DNA from: Verrucomicrobiales bacterium
GTDB taxonomy: Bacteria; Verrucomicrobiota; Verrucomicrobiia; Limisphaerales; UBA9464
Length of the DNA: 40,875 nucleotides
Assembly: GCA_016793645.1 (NCBI GenBank)
Contig: JAEUHD010000311.1
Span: 1 to 40,875, forward strand
Direction: 5' to 3'
Both the position numbers and the translations under genes were made by a program. Below, piece after piece: positions 1 through 10,521 of this stretch (within the stretch, counting starts at the first letter, position 1; every line of letters starts with the position of its first letter). The notes below the pieces were generated by a model. That model searched no databases and was not told the DNA's origin. It saw nothing but the letters and a program-made list of their open reading frames with translations.

Positions 1-174
1 CACGTCGCGGCTGCCGCGGCCGGTGCCGCCATTGGCGTGGGAATGATCGGCATGAAGGCATCCGAAGCGGTGGGCCGGAATCCCGGTGCCGCCACCAAGA
101 TCCTCGTGCAGGCGATTTTGAGCACCGCCTTCGCTGAAGGCATTGTGTTCTTCGCCATCTTCCTCGCGAAGTAA
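1..174 (+). CDS. atpE: ATP synthase F0 subunit c, 3' part (5' end outside window)
   Basis: The last 57 codons of the proteolipid that forms the rotating c-ring of F-type ATP synthase in the cytoplasmic membrane. The visible part holds the end of the Gly/Ala-rich first helix (AAGAAIGVGMIG), the polar cytoplasmic loop with the R-N-P signature (GRNPGA), and the second helix with the ion-binding glutamate in AFAEGIVFF. The residue after the glutamate is glycine rather than the Ser/Thr typical of Na+-coordinating c subunits, so I infer proton coupling. Frame is fixed by the TAA at 172-174. It is the first visible gene of the atp operon; a strong hairpin follows seven bases after the stop. Confidence 0.95.
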   Translation, partial: HVAAAAAGAAIGVGMIGMKASEAVGRNPGAATKILVQAILSTAFAEGIVFFAIFLAK

Positions 175-180
175 CATTCC

Positions 181-206
181 GGGTGCCGGGCTTCGGTCCG
201 GCACCC
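181..206 (+). promoter_or_regulatory. atpE-atpF intercistronic hairpin with UUCG tetraloop
   Basis: GGGTGCCGGGC (181-191) pairs with GTCCGGCACCC (196-206), 11 bp with one G-U pair, closing a C(UUCG)G tetraloop at 191-196. It starts seven bases after the atpE stop and is not followed by a T tract, so it is unlikely to be a simple terminator. A tetraloop hairpin at this place could protect the 3' end of processed atpE message; that role is inference. Confidence 0.75.
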
Positions 207-230
207 CCATCCCTTTCCAGTCCCAGTCCC

Positions 231-782
231 ATGATCGCATCTCCCATCCTGGCAGCGGCCGAGGGCGGCCTTCTGCAGATCGCCAAGACGACGGGCGAGC
301 AGTTCGGGTTCAACACCCCGCTGTTCATCTCCCAGGCGGTCAGCTTCGTCATCGTGGCCGTCCTGCTCCACAAGTTCGCCTACAAGCCCATCCTGGCGCA
401 GCTCGAACTGCGGCGTCAGAAGATCGCCGAGGGGCTGGCCAACGCCGAGAAGGCGGGCCGGGAGCTGGCCAATGCGCAGGCGAAGGCCCAGGAGGTCATC
501 GGCCAGGCGGGCCAGCAGGCCGCCAAGATCATTGAGGAGGCCCGCGCCGCCGCCGGCGTCGTGGCCGAGCAGGAGCGCCAGCGCGCCATTGCGGACGCCC
601 AGAACATCCTGACCAAGGCCCGGGAGGCCGGCGACGCCGAAGTCGCCCGCCTGAAGGGCGAGCTGCGCAAGGAATTCGGACGCCTCGTCGTCCAGGCCGC
701 CGCGCGGTCCACCGGTGAGGTGTTGTCCGCCGACCAGAAGGGTCGTCTGGCCGAGGATGCCGTCCGGCAGCTCGCCGCCTGA
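231..782 (+). CDS. atpF: ATP synthase F0 subunit b
   Basis: A 183-aa stator subunit that links the membrane sector to F1. After a short N-terminus there is one membrane helix (about residues 28-45, FISQAVSFVIVAVLLHKFAY), followed by a long charged, Ala/Glu/Lys-rich helix with heptad character to the C-terminus, as expected for the b-subunit dimeric coiled coil. I chose the ATG at 231 because the extra in-frame upstream codons from 183 lie within the atpE-atpF hairpin and look non-coding. No clear Shine-Dalgarno precedes it. It lies in the conserved order c-b-delta-alpha-gamma. Confidence 0.93.
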   Translation: MIASPILAAAEGGLLQIAKTTGEQFGFNTPLFISQAVSFVIVAVLLHKFAYKPILAQLELRRQKIAEGLANAEKAGRELANAQAKAQEVIGQAGQQAAKIIEEARAAAGVVAEQERQRAIADAQNILTKAREAGDAEVARLKGELRKEFGRLVVQAAARSTGEVLSADQKGRLAEDAVRQLAA

Positions 783-806
783 GTTCCGAAGTTCCGAAGT
801 TTCGAA
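783..806 (+). repeat. Three tandem 8-bp units GTTCCGAA between atpF and atpH
   Basis: GTTCCGAA at 783-790 and 791-798 followed by GTTTCGAA at 799-806, directly after the atpF stop and 13 bases before the atpH start. It may simply be slippage-derived spacer; no ribosome binding site is evident in it. Confidence 0.6.
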
Positions 807-819
807 TCCCGTCCGCACC

Positions 820-1212
820 ATGAAAATCTCCAAGCAGGCCCGCCGCGACGGACGCGACCTTTTCAATGCCTGCCGTGTGAACGGCGTGCTCGACGAGGCG
901 CGGGTTCGCGACGCGGTGACGCGCGTGATCGCCGCCAAGCCGCGCGGCTACCTCGGGGCCCTGTCCCATTTCCACCGACTGGTGAAGCTCGATCTGGATC
1001 GGCGCACCGCCCGGGTGGAGAACGCCGTGGAGACCTCGCCGGAGCTCATGAAGTCCATCGAGTCCCGGCTGACGGCGCAGTATGGTCCCGGACTCAACAT
1101 TTCCTACTGGGTCAACCCCGCCCTGATCGGCGGACTCAGGATCCGCGTGGGCAGTGATATTTACGACGGCAGTGTGGCCGGGCGGCTCGCCTCCCTGGAG
1201 GCGTCCCTGTAA
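820..1212 (+). CDS. atpH: ATP synthase F1 subunit delta, short form
   Basis: A 130-aa OSCP/delta protein that connects the peripheral stalk to the top of F1. The C-terminal part is recognisable: SPELMKSIESRLTAQYG, then the family end GGLRIRVGSDIYDGSVAGRL. The family is usually about 175-180 aa, so roughly 45-50 residues are missing, apparently from the N-terminal helical bundle that binds the alpha subunit. The ATG at 820 is the only start downstream of the atpF stop that gives a sensible N-terminus. Position between atpF and atpA supports identity. The shortening might be lineage-specific; I see no frameshift. Confidence 0.88.
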   Translation: MKISKQARRDGRDLFNACRVNGVLDEARVRDAVTRVIAAKPRGYLGALSHFHRLVKLDLDRRTARVENAVETSPELMKSIESRLTAQYGPGLNISYWVNPALIGGLRIRVGSDIYDGSVAGRLASLEASL

Positions 1213-1260
1213 CCGGAGTTTCCCTTTACCAGTTCCCGATTCCCAAACTCAGTTTCCGCG

Positions 1261-2793
<1,533 letters not shown>

Positions 2794-2800
2794 CGAATTC

Positions 2801-2826
2801 CGGCGCCGCGGCCCGTCCGCGCGCCG
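2801..2826 (+). promoter_or_regulatory. atpA-atpG intercistronic hairpin
   Basis: CGGCGC (2801-2806) plus GCGG (2808-2811) pair with CCGC (2817-2820) plus GCGCCG (2821-2826), ten base pairs with one bulged C at 2807 and a five-base loop CCCGT. All pairs are G-C. It sits eight bases after the atpA stop and nine before the atpG start, with no T tract. Confidence 0.7.
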
Positions 2827-2835
2827 ACCTGAACC

Positions 2836-3714
2836 ATGCCCAGCACCCGCGACATCCGGCGCCGCATCAAGTCGGTCAAGAGCACGGCGCAGATCACGAA
2901 GGCGATGCAGATGGTCGCCTCGGCCAAGATGCGCAAGGCGCAGCTGGCGGCCCTGGCGGGCCGTCCGTACGCCGCCCTCATGAACGAGGTGCTCGCCGCC
3001 GCGACGGCCGGTGCCGGGGAGTTCTCGCATCCGCTGATGGAGGTGCGTCCGGTCCGCAAGCGCGCGCTGATCCTGATCACCACCGACAAGGGGCTGTGCG
3101 GCGCCCTCAACACCAACCTCCTCCGCGAGGTGGCCCGGGTGGACAAGGGTTCGGTGGCCTATGTGTGCGCCGGCAAGAAGGGCGCGCAGTTCATTGCGCG
3201 GACCAAGCGCGAGCTGGCGGCGGAGTTCACCTATCGCGATACGCCGCAGTTTGCGGAGGCCCGGGCGATTTCCCGCTTCGCCCAGGAGCTGTTCCTCAAG
3301 GGCGATGTGGACGCCGTGGATGTCGCGTTCACCAACTTCATCTCCACCCTGGCCCAGAAGCCGGAGATCCGGCAGTTGCTGCCGCTGGGGGAGATCAAGG
3401 CCGTGTCGGCGGATGTCACCGGGGATTCCGCCGCCGCCGATCTCGAGGCCGCGAAGCAGGAATACCTGTTTGAACCCGCCCCGGGCGAGGTGCTGGGCAA
3501 CCTGCTCCCGCACTACCTCAATTACCAGGTGTACCAGTTCCTCCAGGAGGCCAAGGCCTCGGAGCACTCGGCGCGCATGGTCGCGATGAAGAACGCGACC
3601 GACAACGCCAAGCAGATCATCAAGGACCTCACCCTGGAGTACAACAAGCTGCGCCAGGCCAACATCACCAAGGAACTGCTCGAGATCACCACCGCCCAGA
3701 TGGCGATGGGCTGA
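2836..3714 (+). CDS. atpG: ATP synthase F1 subunit gamma
   Basis: A 292-aa central rotor shaft subunit. The N-terminus (STRDIRRRIKSVKSTAQITK) and the following MVASAKMRKAQ are the classic gamma N-terminal helix; the middle holds the Rossmann-like domain with ITTDKGLCGALNTNL, and the C-terminal helix ends in the signature KNATDNAKQIIKDL ... ITKELLEITT. Length is normal. It is followed after only 17 bases by a methyltransferase gene rather than by atpD, which is unusual for this operon. Confidence 0.97.
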   Translation: MPSTRDIRRRIKSVKSTAQITKAMQMVASAKMRKAQLAALAGRPYAALMNEVLAAATAGAGEFSHPLMEVRPVRKRALILITTDKGLCGALNTNLLREVARVDKGSVAYVCAGKKGAQFIARTKRELAAEFTYRDTPQFAEARAISRFAQELFLKGDVDAVDVAFTNFISTLAQKPEIRQLLPLGEIKAVSADVTGDSAAADLEAAKQEYLFEPAPGEVLGNLLPHYLNYQVYQFLQEAKASEHSARMVAMKNATDNAKQIIKDLTLEYNKLRQANITKELLEITTAQMAMG

Positions 3715-3731
3715 GGTCCCCCGAACCCGCG

Positions 3732-5835
<2,104 letters not shown>

Positions 5836-5853
5836 GGCTGAGGGGGTTCGGTG

Positions 5854-5877
5854 CCGGGTTCCGGGAAGGGAACTCGG
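5854..5877 (+). promoter_or_regulatory. atpD-atpC intercistronic hairpin
   Basis: CCGGGTTCC (5854-5862) pairs with GGAACTCGG (5869-5877), nine base pairs including one G-U, around the loop GGGAAG. It starts 18 bases after the atpD stop. There is no T tract. The same stretch is G-rich (runs at about 5842, 5856, 5863 and 5868), so a G-quadruplex is an alternative fold. Confidence 0.65.
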
Positions 5878-5928
5878 ACGAGAATCCCGCAGTTCTGGTC
5901 GCAACAACGGATCCGGAAAGAAATAGCC

Positions 5929-6336
5929 ATGGCCACACTGAAGCTCGAAATCGTCACTCCCGAGGCGAAGATCTACTCGGAGGACGTGGACAGCGTCACG
6001 CTGCCCGGGGTCGAGGGCGAACTGGGCATCTACCCGATGCACATTCCGCTCATGACCCAGCTCGCCGCCGGCGAGGTGTGTGCCCGCAAGTCGGGCGAGG
6101 ATCATTTCCTCGCGGTGGGTGAAGGCTTCGTCGAGGTGACCGGGGAACGGGTGGCGATCCTCACCGACATGGCCATCAAGGCCGACGACATTGACGAGGC
6201 AAAGGCCGAGGAGGCCCGTCGCCGCGCGGAGGCCCGCCTTCAGGACAAGCTGGGTGCCGACGAGCACGCCACCGTCCAGGCGGCACTGCTGCACTCGCTC
6301 ACGCAGCTCAATGTGAAGCGGCGCCGCCGCGGCTGA
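5929..6336 (+). CDS. atpC: ATP synthase F1 subunit epsilon
   Basis: A 135-aa subunit that couples and inhibits F1. The N-terminal beta-sandwich is clear (LKLEIVTPEAKIYSEDVDSV, then LPGVEGELGIYPMHIPLMTQL), and the C-terminal helical hairpin is rich in Asp/Glu/Lys/Arg (ADDIDEAKAEEARRRAEARL). I chose the ATG at 5929 because it is preceded by GGAAAG at 5915-5920 with about eight bases of spacing, one of the better ribosome binding sites in the window, and because it gives the standard N-terminus. Last gene of the operon; the next gene is convergent. Confidence 0.95.
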   Translation: MATLKLEIVTPEAKIYSEDVDSVTLPGVEGELGIYPMHIPLMTQLAAGEVCARKSGEDHFLAVGEGFVEVTGERVAILTDMAIKADDIDEAKAEEARRRAEARLQDKLGADEHATVQAALLHSLTQLNVKRRRRG

Positions 6337-6346
6337 GGATTCCCCA

Positions 6347-6366
6347 CTCCGGGCACGGTCCCGGGG
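6347..6366. terminator. Possible stem-loop between convergent atpC and LytTR gene
   Basis: CTCCGGG (6347-6353) pairs with CCCGGGG (6360-6366) with one G-T wobble around loop CACGGT. It is ten bases after the atpC stop, in a 37-bp convergent gap. No T tract on either strand, so termination here is only plausible. Confidence 0.35.
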
Positions 6367-6373
6367 GGCCGCC

Positions 6374-7117
6374 TCAACGCTGCTTCAGCCGTTCCAGCAC
6401 GGTGACCCGGTGTGTTCGGGACAGTGTGACCCGTGATCCACTCCGGAGCTGGAGGCTCTGGTCCCCGTGGGATTTTGGGGAAACGGACCGGACCGCGTCC
6501 AGATGCACCGCGGTAAACCGGCTGACGCGAACAAAGCGATCCGGCGGCAGCCGTTCCATCAGTTCCCCAAGGGACTCCTGGATCTTCAACTGGGATCCGT
6601 TCCGGAGGGTGGCGTCGCATCGGGTGTTGGCGGCCGTGATGAACTCGAGGTCGTCGTGATCGAGGATCACCCAGCGGCCGCCGGATCGGAGCGCGATTCG
6701 CCCGGCGGAAACGGAGGGTGCGGGGGGCTCCAACTCGGCGGTCTGCACCGCGCCCGGCCGACGCTGACGGGCGCGATCCAGGGCGGACCGGAGGCGGACG
6801 GAATCAAACGGCTTGAGCAGGTAGTCCACGGCTCCGGCGTGGAAGGCATCGAGGGCGCGATCCGAGAACCCGGTCACGAAGATCACGGCGGGAGGCGGCT
6901 CGCCGGAGATCGACTTCAGGACATCAAAGGCGTCGAGTCCGGGCAGGCGGATGTCGAGGATGGCAATTTGGGGTTTCTGCTCACGCAGTAATCGTACGGC
7001 GCCCGGGCCGTCCGTGGCTTCCCCCACCAACTGGTAGTCGGTTTCGACCCGCAGGAGTCGCCGCAACCGTTCCCGTGCCAGGGGTTCATCGTCGGCGATG
7101 ATGACGGAGGCGCCCAT
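6374..7117 (-). CDS. LytTR-family response regulator (first copy)
   Basis: A 247-aa cytoplasmic transcription regulator: receiver domain at about residues 1-120 with the acidic pair D9/D10, phosphoacceptor D55 (AILDIRLPG), switch T82 (IFVTG) and K102 (LLKPF), then a linker and a LytTR DNA-binding domain at about 140-247 (LEFITAANTRCDATLRNG, FVRVSRFTAVHL, RTHRV). All receiver residues are intact. It begins nine bases after the stop of the CRTAC1-like gene on the same strand, with AGGA upstream, so the two are probably co-transcribed. No histidine kinase is next to it. A paralogue lies at 9593-10336; both share a P-K-S-H-G-D segment in the LytTR domain. Confidence 0.92.
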   Translation of the reverse strand: MGASVIIADDEPLARERLRRLLRVETDYQLVGEATDGPGAVRLLREQKPQIAILDIRLPGLDAFDVLKSISGEPPPAVIFVTGFSDRALDAFHAGAVDYLLKPFDSVRLRSALDRARQRRPGAVQTAELEPPAPSVSAGRIALRSGGRWVILDHDDLEFITAANTRCDATLRNGSQLKIQESLGELMERLPPDRFVRVSRFTAVHLDAVRSVSPKSHGDQSLQLRSGSRVTLSRTHRVTVLERLKQR

Positions 7118-7126
7118 GGGGGATTC

Positions 7127-9418
7127 CTACAGACCCGCCTGCTCGCGGTGCACATGGGACCGCTTTTGCTTCGGATCGATGGGGACGGGCGTCATCCGAA
7201 TGGCCACGGAATCCGCAGTTCCTTCCTTCAACTGGTACGCATGATCCAGCTCGATTCCCTTGAAGACCTGGCGGGTTCCGGAACCCGGCCAAGTGACTTC
7301 CACCGAGGTCACGGCCGTGGCGTCTCCCAGTCCGAGTTCCTGCCTCAGGGGATTGGATCCAAAACTGGCGCCGCTGTTGACGGTTTTGACGACGCGGCGC
7401 GGTCCGGACGGGGTCTCCAACTCGACACGAATCAACGCGCCAATGGCCGCCCGGTTCGCCTTGACGCCCTCCAGCTTGAGTTTCAGCCAGTGGTTGGTTG
7501 ATCCCGGATTCAGGAACAGCGCGTTGCGGTAGTTGTCCCCGGGGAATGCGCCGCCCAGGACTGCATACACATCCTGGTCCCCGTCGTTGTCGAGATCCGC
7601 AAAGGCGACCGCGTGTCCCTTTTGGAGGTGTCCGAAACCTCCGGCGGTGGTGACTTCCTGGAAGCGTTTGCCGCCGGCATTCCGGAACATCCGGTTCGGA
7701 ATCAGGGTGGTCAGGCTGGGGTCGCCGGTCGCCATGTACATGTCGAGCCAGCCGTCGTTGTCGAGGTCCCCGAAATTGCAGCCCATCGTATGGCAGAGCC
7801 GGTTCATGCGCAGGGCCACGGTCACGTCGGAGAACGTTCCATTGCCATTGTTGTGATAGAGCTTGGTCAGGGCCCCCTCGTGGGGCAGACCGAGGTAGTC
7901 CGCCGCCACGTCGCTGACGTTCCGGATCTTGTAACCGCAGGCGATGAGGTCTTCGAAGCCGTCATTGTCGTAGTCAAAGAACCAGGTGGCGAAGCTGAGG
8001 ACCGTGTCCGAGACGCCCGCCGACTGGGAGGAGTCGCTGAACTTCCACGGACTGCGGGCGCCGAGGGCGGGGTTGAAGGGACCGTCGTTGTGCAGCAGGA
8101 CGTTCTTGCCATCGAGGCAGGAGAGGTAGAGGTCCGGACGCCCATCGCGGTCATAGTCCGCGCACGCCACTCCCTTGACGAACCGCCGCAGATCCACGCC
8201 GGTGACGGCGGCACATTCGGTGAACGTGCCGTTGCCGTTGTTGTGAAACAGTTCGCAGGGATCCGGATTGTTCCGGTCCGTCGTCTCATTGCCCACGAAA
8301 AGGTCCAACCAGCCATCGCCGTCGTAGTCGAACCAGACGGAGGTCTGCGTCGGATGCTCGCTCAGGAGACCGGCCTCCTCGGTCACGTCGGCAAAGGTCC
8401 CGTCCCCGTTGTTTCGCAGAAGCGAGTTGGGCATGCGTCCGGCCTTCCCCAGCCAGCCACCCCGAAGAATCCAGACGTCAATCCATCCGTCGTTGTTGTA
8501 GTCGGTCTGCTGGATGTTCAGTCCGCTCACGAGCCCGAGCAGGCCGGCCTGCTCCGTGACCTCGTTGAAGGAGCCCTTTCCGTCATTGAGGAAGAGGCGC
8601 AGTTGTCCGCCCAGGCCCCAGGCGCTGGCCATGACGTCGAGAAATCCGTCATTGTTGAAATCGTCCACGATGCAACCGCCGGCCAGGTCATCGACATCGA
8701 GTCCGACCGATCCCGCCACGTCCGGGAATCGCGGAAGGTCATATTCGGAGGCGAACACCTTCGGCGGAATGACCCACGCCTCTGGAACCTTGTCGGGCCA
8801 TTCCCCAAGGGTCATGTGGGCGATGTTCAACAACCATCGTGCCCCGAGGTCATCCGGAAACTCCGCCAGTTGTTCCTTCAAAACGGCGATGGCTCCCCGG
8901 GATCCGCGGGGCAGCAGGTGCTGTCCGGACGCTTCGATCGGGAGAATGCAGGAGGTGGCGGTGTGGTTGGCGAGGCAGTTTTCCTGTTCGCCGAGGCGCA
9001 GGTAGGCGGTGGCCTTCCTCAGGCGGAGCTCCACGGACGGCCCCGGGGGCAGTTTTGCGCCCAATTCAGCCAGTTGACGCTCCATGGCCGCGATGGTGTC
9101 CAGGGCGTCCTGGGTCTTCCCCGAGAGAAGCTGCTGATTGGAGAGGTTGAACTGGACGTTGAGTCGCTGCTGCGCGTTGGTGGCGAGGGTGAGGGCTGTC
9201 AGAAGCCGGGGGATTTGGCGGTCCGTCAGATAGGACATGGTCCTGGGATCGGCGGTCTCCCGGATCCGGGCCAGTCTCTCGGCCATGCGCCGGGTGCCTT
9301 CCGGCCGGGGTTTCGATTCGGCGGCACCCGCAGAAATGCCGGACGATCCTCCTGCCGCGACCCAAAGAAGTGCGATGCCGAGAATCCTTCGGACAGAGGA
9401 GGCCGCGATGCGCATCAC
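7127..9418 (-). CDS. CRTAC1-like secreted FG-GAP/VCBS protein with ASPIC/UnbV domain
   Basis: A 763-aa exported protein. It has a signal peptide (R-rich start, then ILGIALLWVAAGG), a helical, possibly TPR-like region at about residues 40-210, and then a beta-propeller with at least seven Ca2+-binding-type loops (DFNNDGFLDV, DYNNDGWIDV, DYDGDGWLDLF, DYDRDGRPDLY, DYDNDGFEDLI, DLDNDGWLDMY, DLDNDGDQDVY). The C-terminal part (NHWLKLKLEGVKANRAAIGA ... VTWPGSG) is the ASPIC/UnbV module found in CRTAC1-type proteins. Its substrate or partner is unknown; family members are usually extracellular or surface adhesive/binding proteins. It sits between two LytTR regulators on the same strand. Two adjacent Met codons are equally good starts. 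Confidence 0.9.
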   Translation of the reverse strand: MMRIAASSVRRILGIALLWVAAGGSSGISAGAAESKPRPEGTRRMAERLARIRETADPRTMSYLTDRQIPRLLTALTLATNAQQRLNVQFNLSNQQLLSGKTQDALDTIAAMERQLAELGAKLPPGPSVELRLRKATAYLRLGEQENCLANHTATSCILPIEASGQHLLPRGSRGAIAVLKEQLAEFPDDLGARWLLNIAHMTLGEWPDKVPEAWVIPPKVFASEYDLPRFPDVAGSVGLDVDDLAGGCIVDDFNNDGFLDVMASAWGLGGQLRLFLNDGKGSFNEVTEQAGLLGLVSGLNIQQTDYNNDGWIDVWILRGGWLGKAGRMPNSLLRNNGDGTFADVTEEAGLLSEHPTQTSVWFDYDGDGWLDLFVGNETTDRNNPDPCELFHNNGNGTFTECAAVTGVDLRRFVKGVACADYDRDGRPDLYLSCLDGKNVLLHNDGPFNPALGARSPWKFSDSSQSAGVSDTVLSFATWFFDYDNDGFEDLIACGYKIRNVSDVAADYLGLPHEGALTKLYHNNGNGTFSDVTVALRMNRLCHTMGCNFGDLDNDGWLDMYMATGDPSLTTLIPNRMFRNAGGKRFQEVTTAGGFGHLQKGHAVAFADLDNDGDQDVYAVLGGAFPGDNYRNALFLNPGSTNHWLKLKLEGVKANRAAIGALIRVELETPSGPRRVVKTVNSGASFGSNPLRQELGLGDATAVTSVEVTWPGSGTRQVFKGIELDHAYQLKEGTADSVAIRMTPVPIDPKQKRSHVHREQAGL

Positions 9419-9489
9419 CCCGAATGCTTAGCAGCGGCGTGGCCGTTGGGCGGATGCCGTGGGGTCGGGATCCCGGTTTCCCCGTGTGA

Positions 9490-9505
9490 ACTGGTTCGTA
9501 CCAGT
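9490..9505. promoter_or_regulatory. Short inverted repeat upstream of the CRTAC1-like gene
   Basis: ACTGGT (9490-9495) and ACCAGT (9500-9505) are perfect inverted arms with a four-base spacer TCGT. It lies 72 bp upstream of the CRTAC1-like start in the gap after the second LytTR gene. Operator or small hairpin; function unknown. Confidence 0.35.
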
Positions 9506-9592
9506 GGCCAATGGCGATTCCGTTTCAGGGCCGACCGGGGACCGTCCGAATGCGGACGCCGGATGGGAGACCTGGGGACGGGGCGCGTTGAA

Positions 9593-10336
9593 TCACGTGG
9601 GAATGCGGAGACGCTGGAGCACCTCCGCACGGCGTGTCCGGCTCACCACATGCTGGGATCCATCGCGGAGGCGAACGATCCAATCTCCGTGGGATTTGGG
9701 TTCCAGCGCGGCGACCGCATCGCCATTGACCACGGCGAAGCGGTTGACGCGTACGAATCGCTGGGACGGCAGTCGCGAAGCCAACGTGGCCAGCGGTTCG
9801 CGGACCGGAATTGTCCGCAAGGGTGTCACGATCCGGCAACAATTGTTGTCGGAGGCGACGTAGACGATGGAATCCAGGTCCACGAGCATCACGCGGGATC
9901 CGGATTTCACCGTCAGGCGGCCTTCCGGTGCCGCCAATCCCCGTGAGGGCCTTGCGAGACGGTCGGAAAGATGCGTCCGCGCCTGGATCAACGCGGCATG
10001 CAGCCGGTCCTGGGTGACCGGTTTCGCAATCCAGCCGACCGTGCTGCCCGGAAACGGGTTGGCGCCTCCCTCCGCGGGATGGGCAAGGAAGAGAATCAGC
10101 GGCAGCGTGCGGGTTCCCAGTTCGGCGAGTACATGAAGCGCACTCAGCCGCGGCAGGCGGAAATCCAGGATGGCGACGTCCGGTCGCTGCTCCCGGATCA
10201 GCGCGATGGCGCGCGGTCCATCCGAGGCCTCGCCGACCAGACGAACGCCTTCCTCCTCCATCAGGAGGCTGCGCACTTGTTTCCGGACCGCCGACTCATC
10301 GTCTGCCAGCACTACGGTGAACGGTGCGTTTCCCAT
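9593..10336 (-). CDS. LytTR-family response regulator (second copy, altered receiver)
   Basis: A 247-aa paralogue of the regulator at 6374-7117: receiver domain with D12/D13, phosphoacceptor D58 (AILDFRLPR) and K105 (IAKPV), then a LytTR DNA-binding domain at about 135-247 (LDSIVYVASDNNCCRI, FVRVNRFAVV, RTRRAEVL). The conserved switch Ser/Thr is replaced by Ala85 (LFLAH), so phosphorylation-linked activation may differ. I chose ATG at 10336; an in-frame TTG at 10351 is possible. It is first of the minus-strand group and divergent from ald across 185 bp. The 174-bp gap to the CRTAC1-like gene contains a short inverted repeat (9490-9505) but no gene. Confidence 0.88.
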   Translation of the reverse strand: MGNAPFTVVLADDESAVRKQVRSLLMEEEGVRLVGEASDGPRAIALIREQRPDVAILDFRLPRLSALHVLAELGTRTLPLILFLAHPAEGGANPFPGSTVGWIAKPVTQDRLHAALIQARTHLSDRLARPSRGLAAPEGRLTVKSGSRVMLVDLDSIVYVASDNNCCRIVTPLRTIPVREPLATLASRLPSQRFVRVNRFAVVNGDAVAALEPKSHGDWIVRLRDGSQHVVSRTRRAEVLQRLRIPT

Positions 10337-10444
10337 GACTCCGGTGACCAAACGGGGCGTGCGAATTTTTTTCCGACGTGGAATTGCTGCGCGACGGAAT
10401 GACCGCCGTGGCGCGGACCGGTTACGGACGTCGGGCGATTGGAT

Positions 10445-10467
10445 GAATTCAACCGGGGATTGAATTC
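10445..10467. promoter_or_regulatory. Perfect 8-bp dyad upstream of ald, candidate operator
   Basis: GAATTCAA (10445-10452), spacer CCGGGGA, TTGAATTC (10460-10467). The A/T-rich arms stand out in GC-rich DNA, and the dyad lies about 55 bp upstream of the alanine dehydrogenase start, in the divergent gap with the LytTR gene. Alanine dehydrogenase genes are commonly controlled by Lrp/AsnC-type regulators; binding by such a protein here is inference. Confidence 0.55.
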
Positions 10468-10508
10468 CTTCGTCGGCCGATCCGGGCTTGCCGTGGCGAA
10501 GGTCGCAT

Positions 10509-10520
10509 CCGAACGTTCGG
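10509..10520. promoter_or_regulatory. 12-bp palindrome directly before the ald start
   Basis: CCGAACGTTCGG is a perfect palindrome ending one base before the ATG at 10522. In RNA the four outer pairs could occlude the initiation region; in DNA it could be a second operator. Confidence 0.4.
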
Positions 10521-10521
10521 G

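Noticed and set aside
10361-10370. Run of seven T upstream of ald as a possible terminator
   Set aside because: No stem precedes it on either strand; more likely part of a promoter region in the divergent gap.
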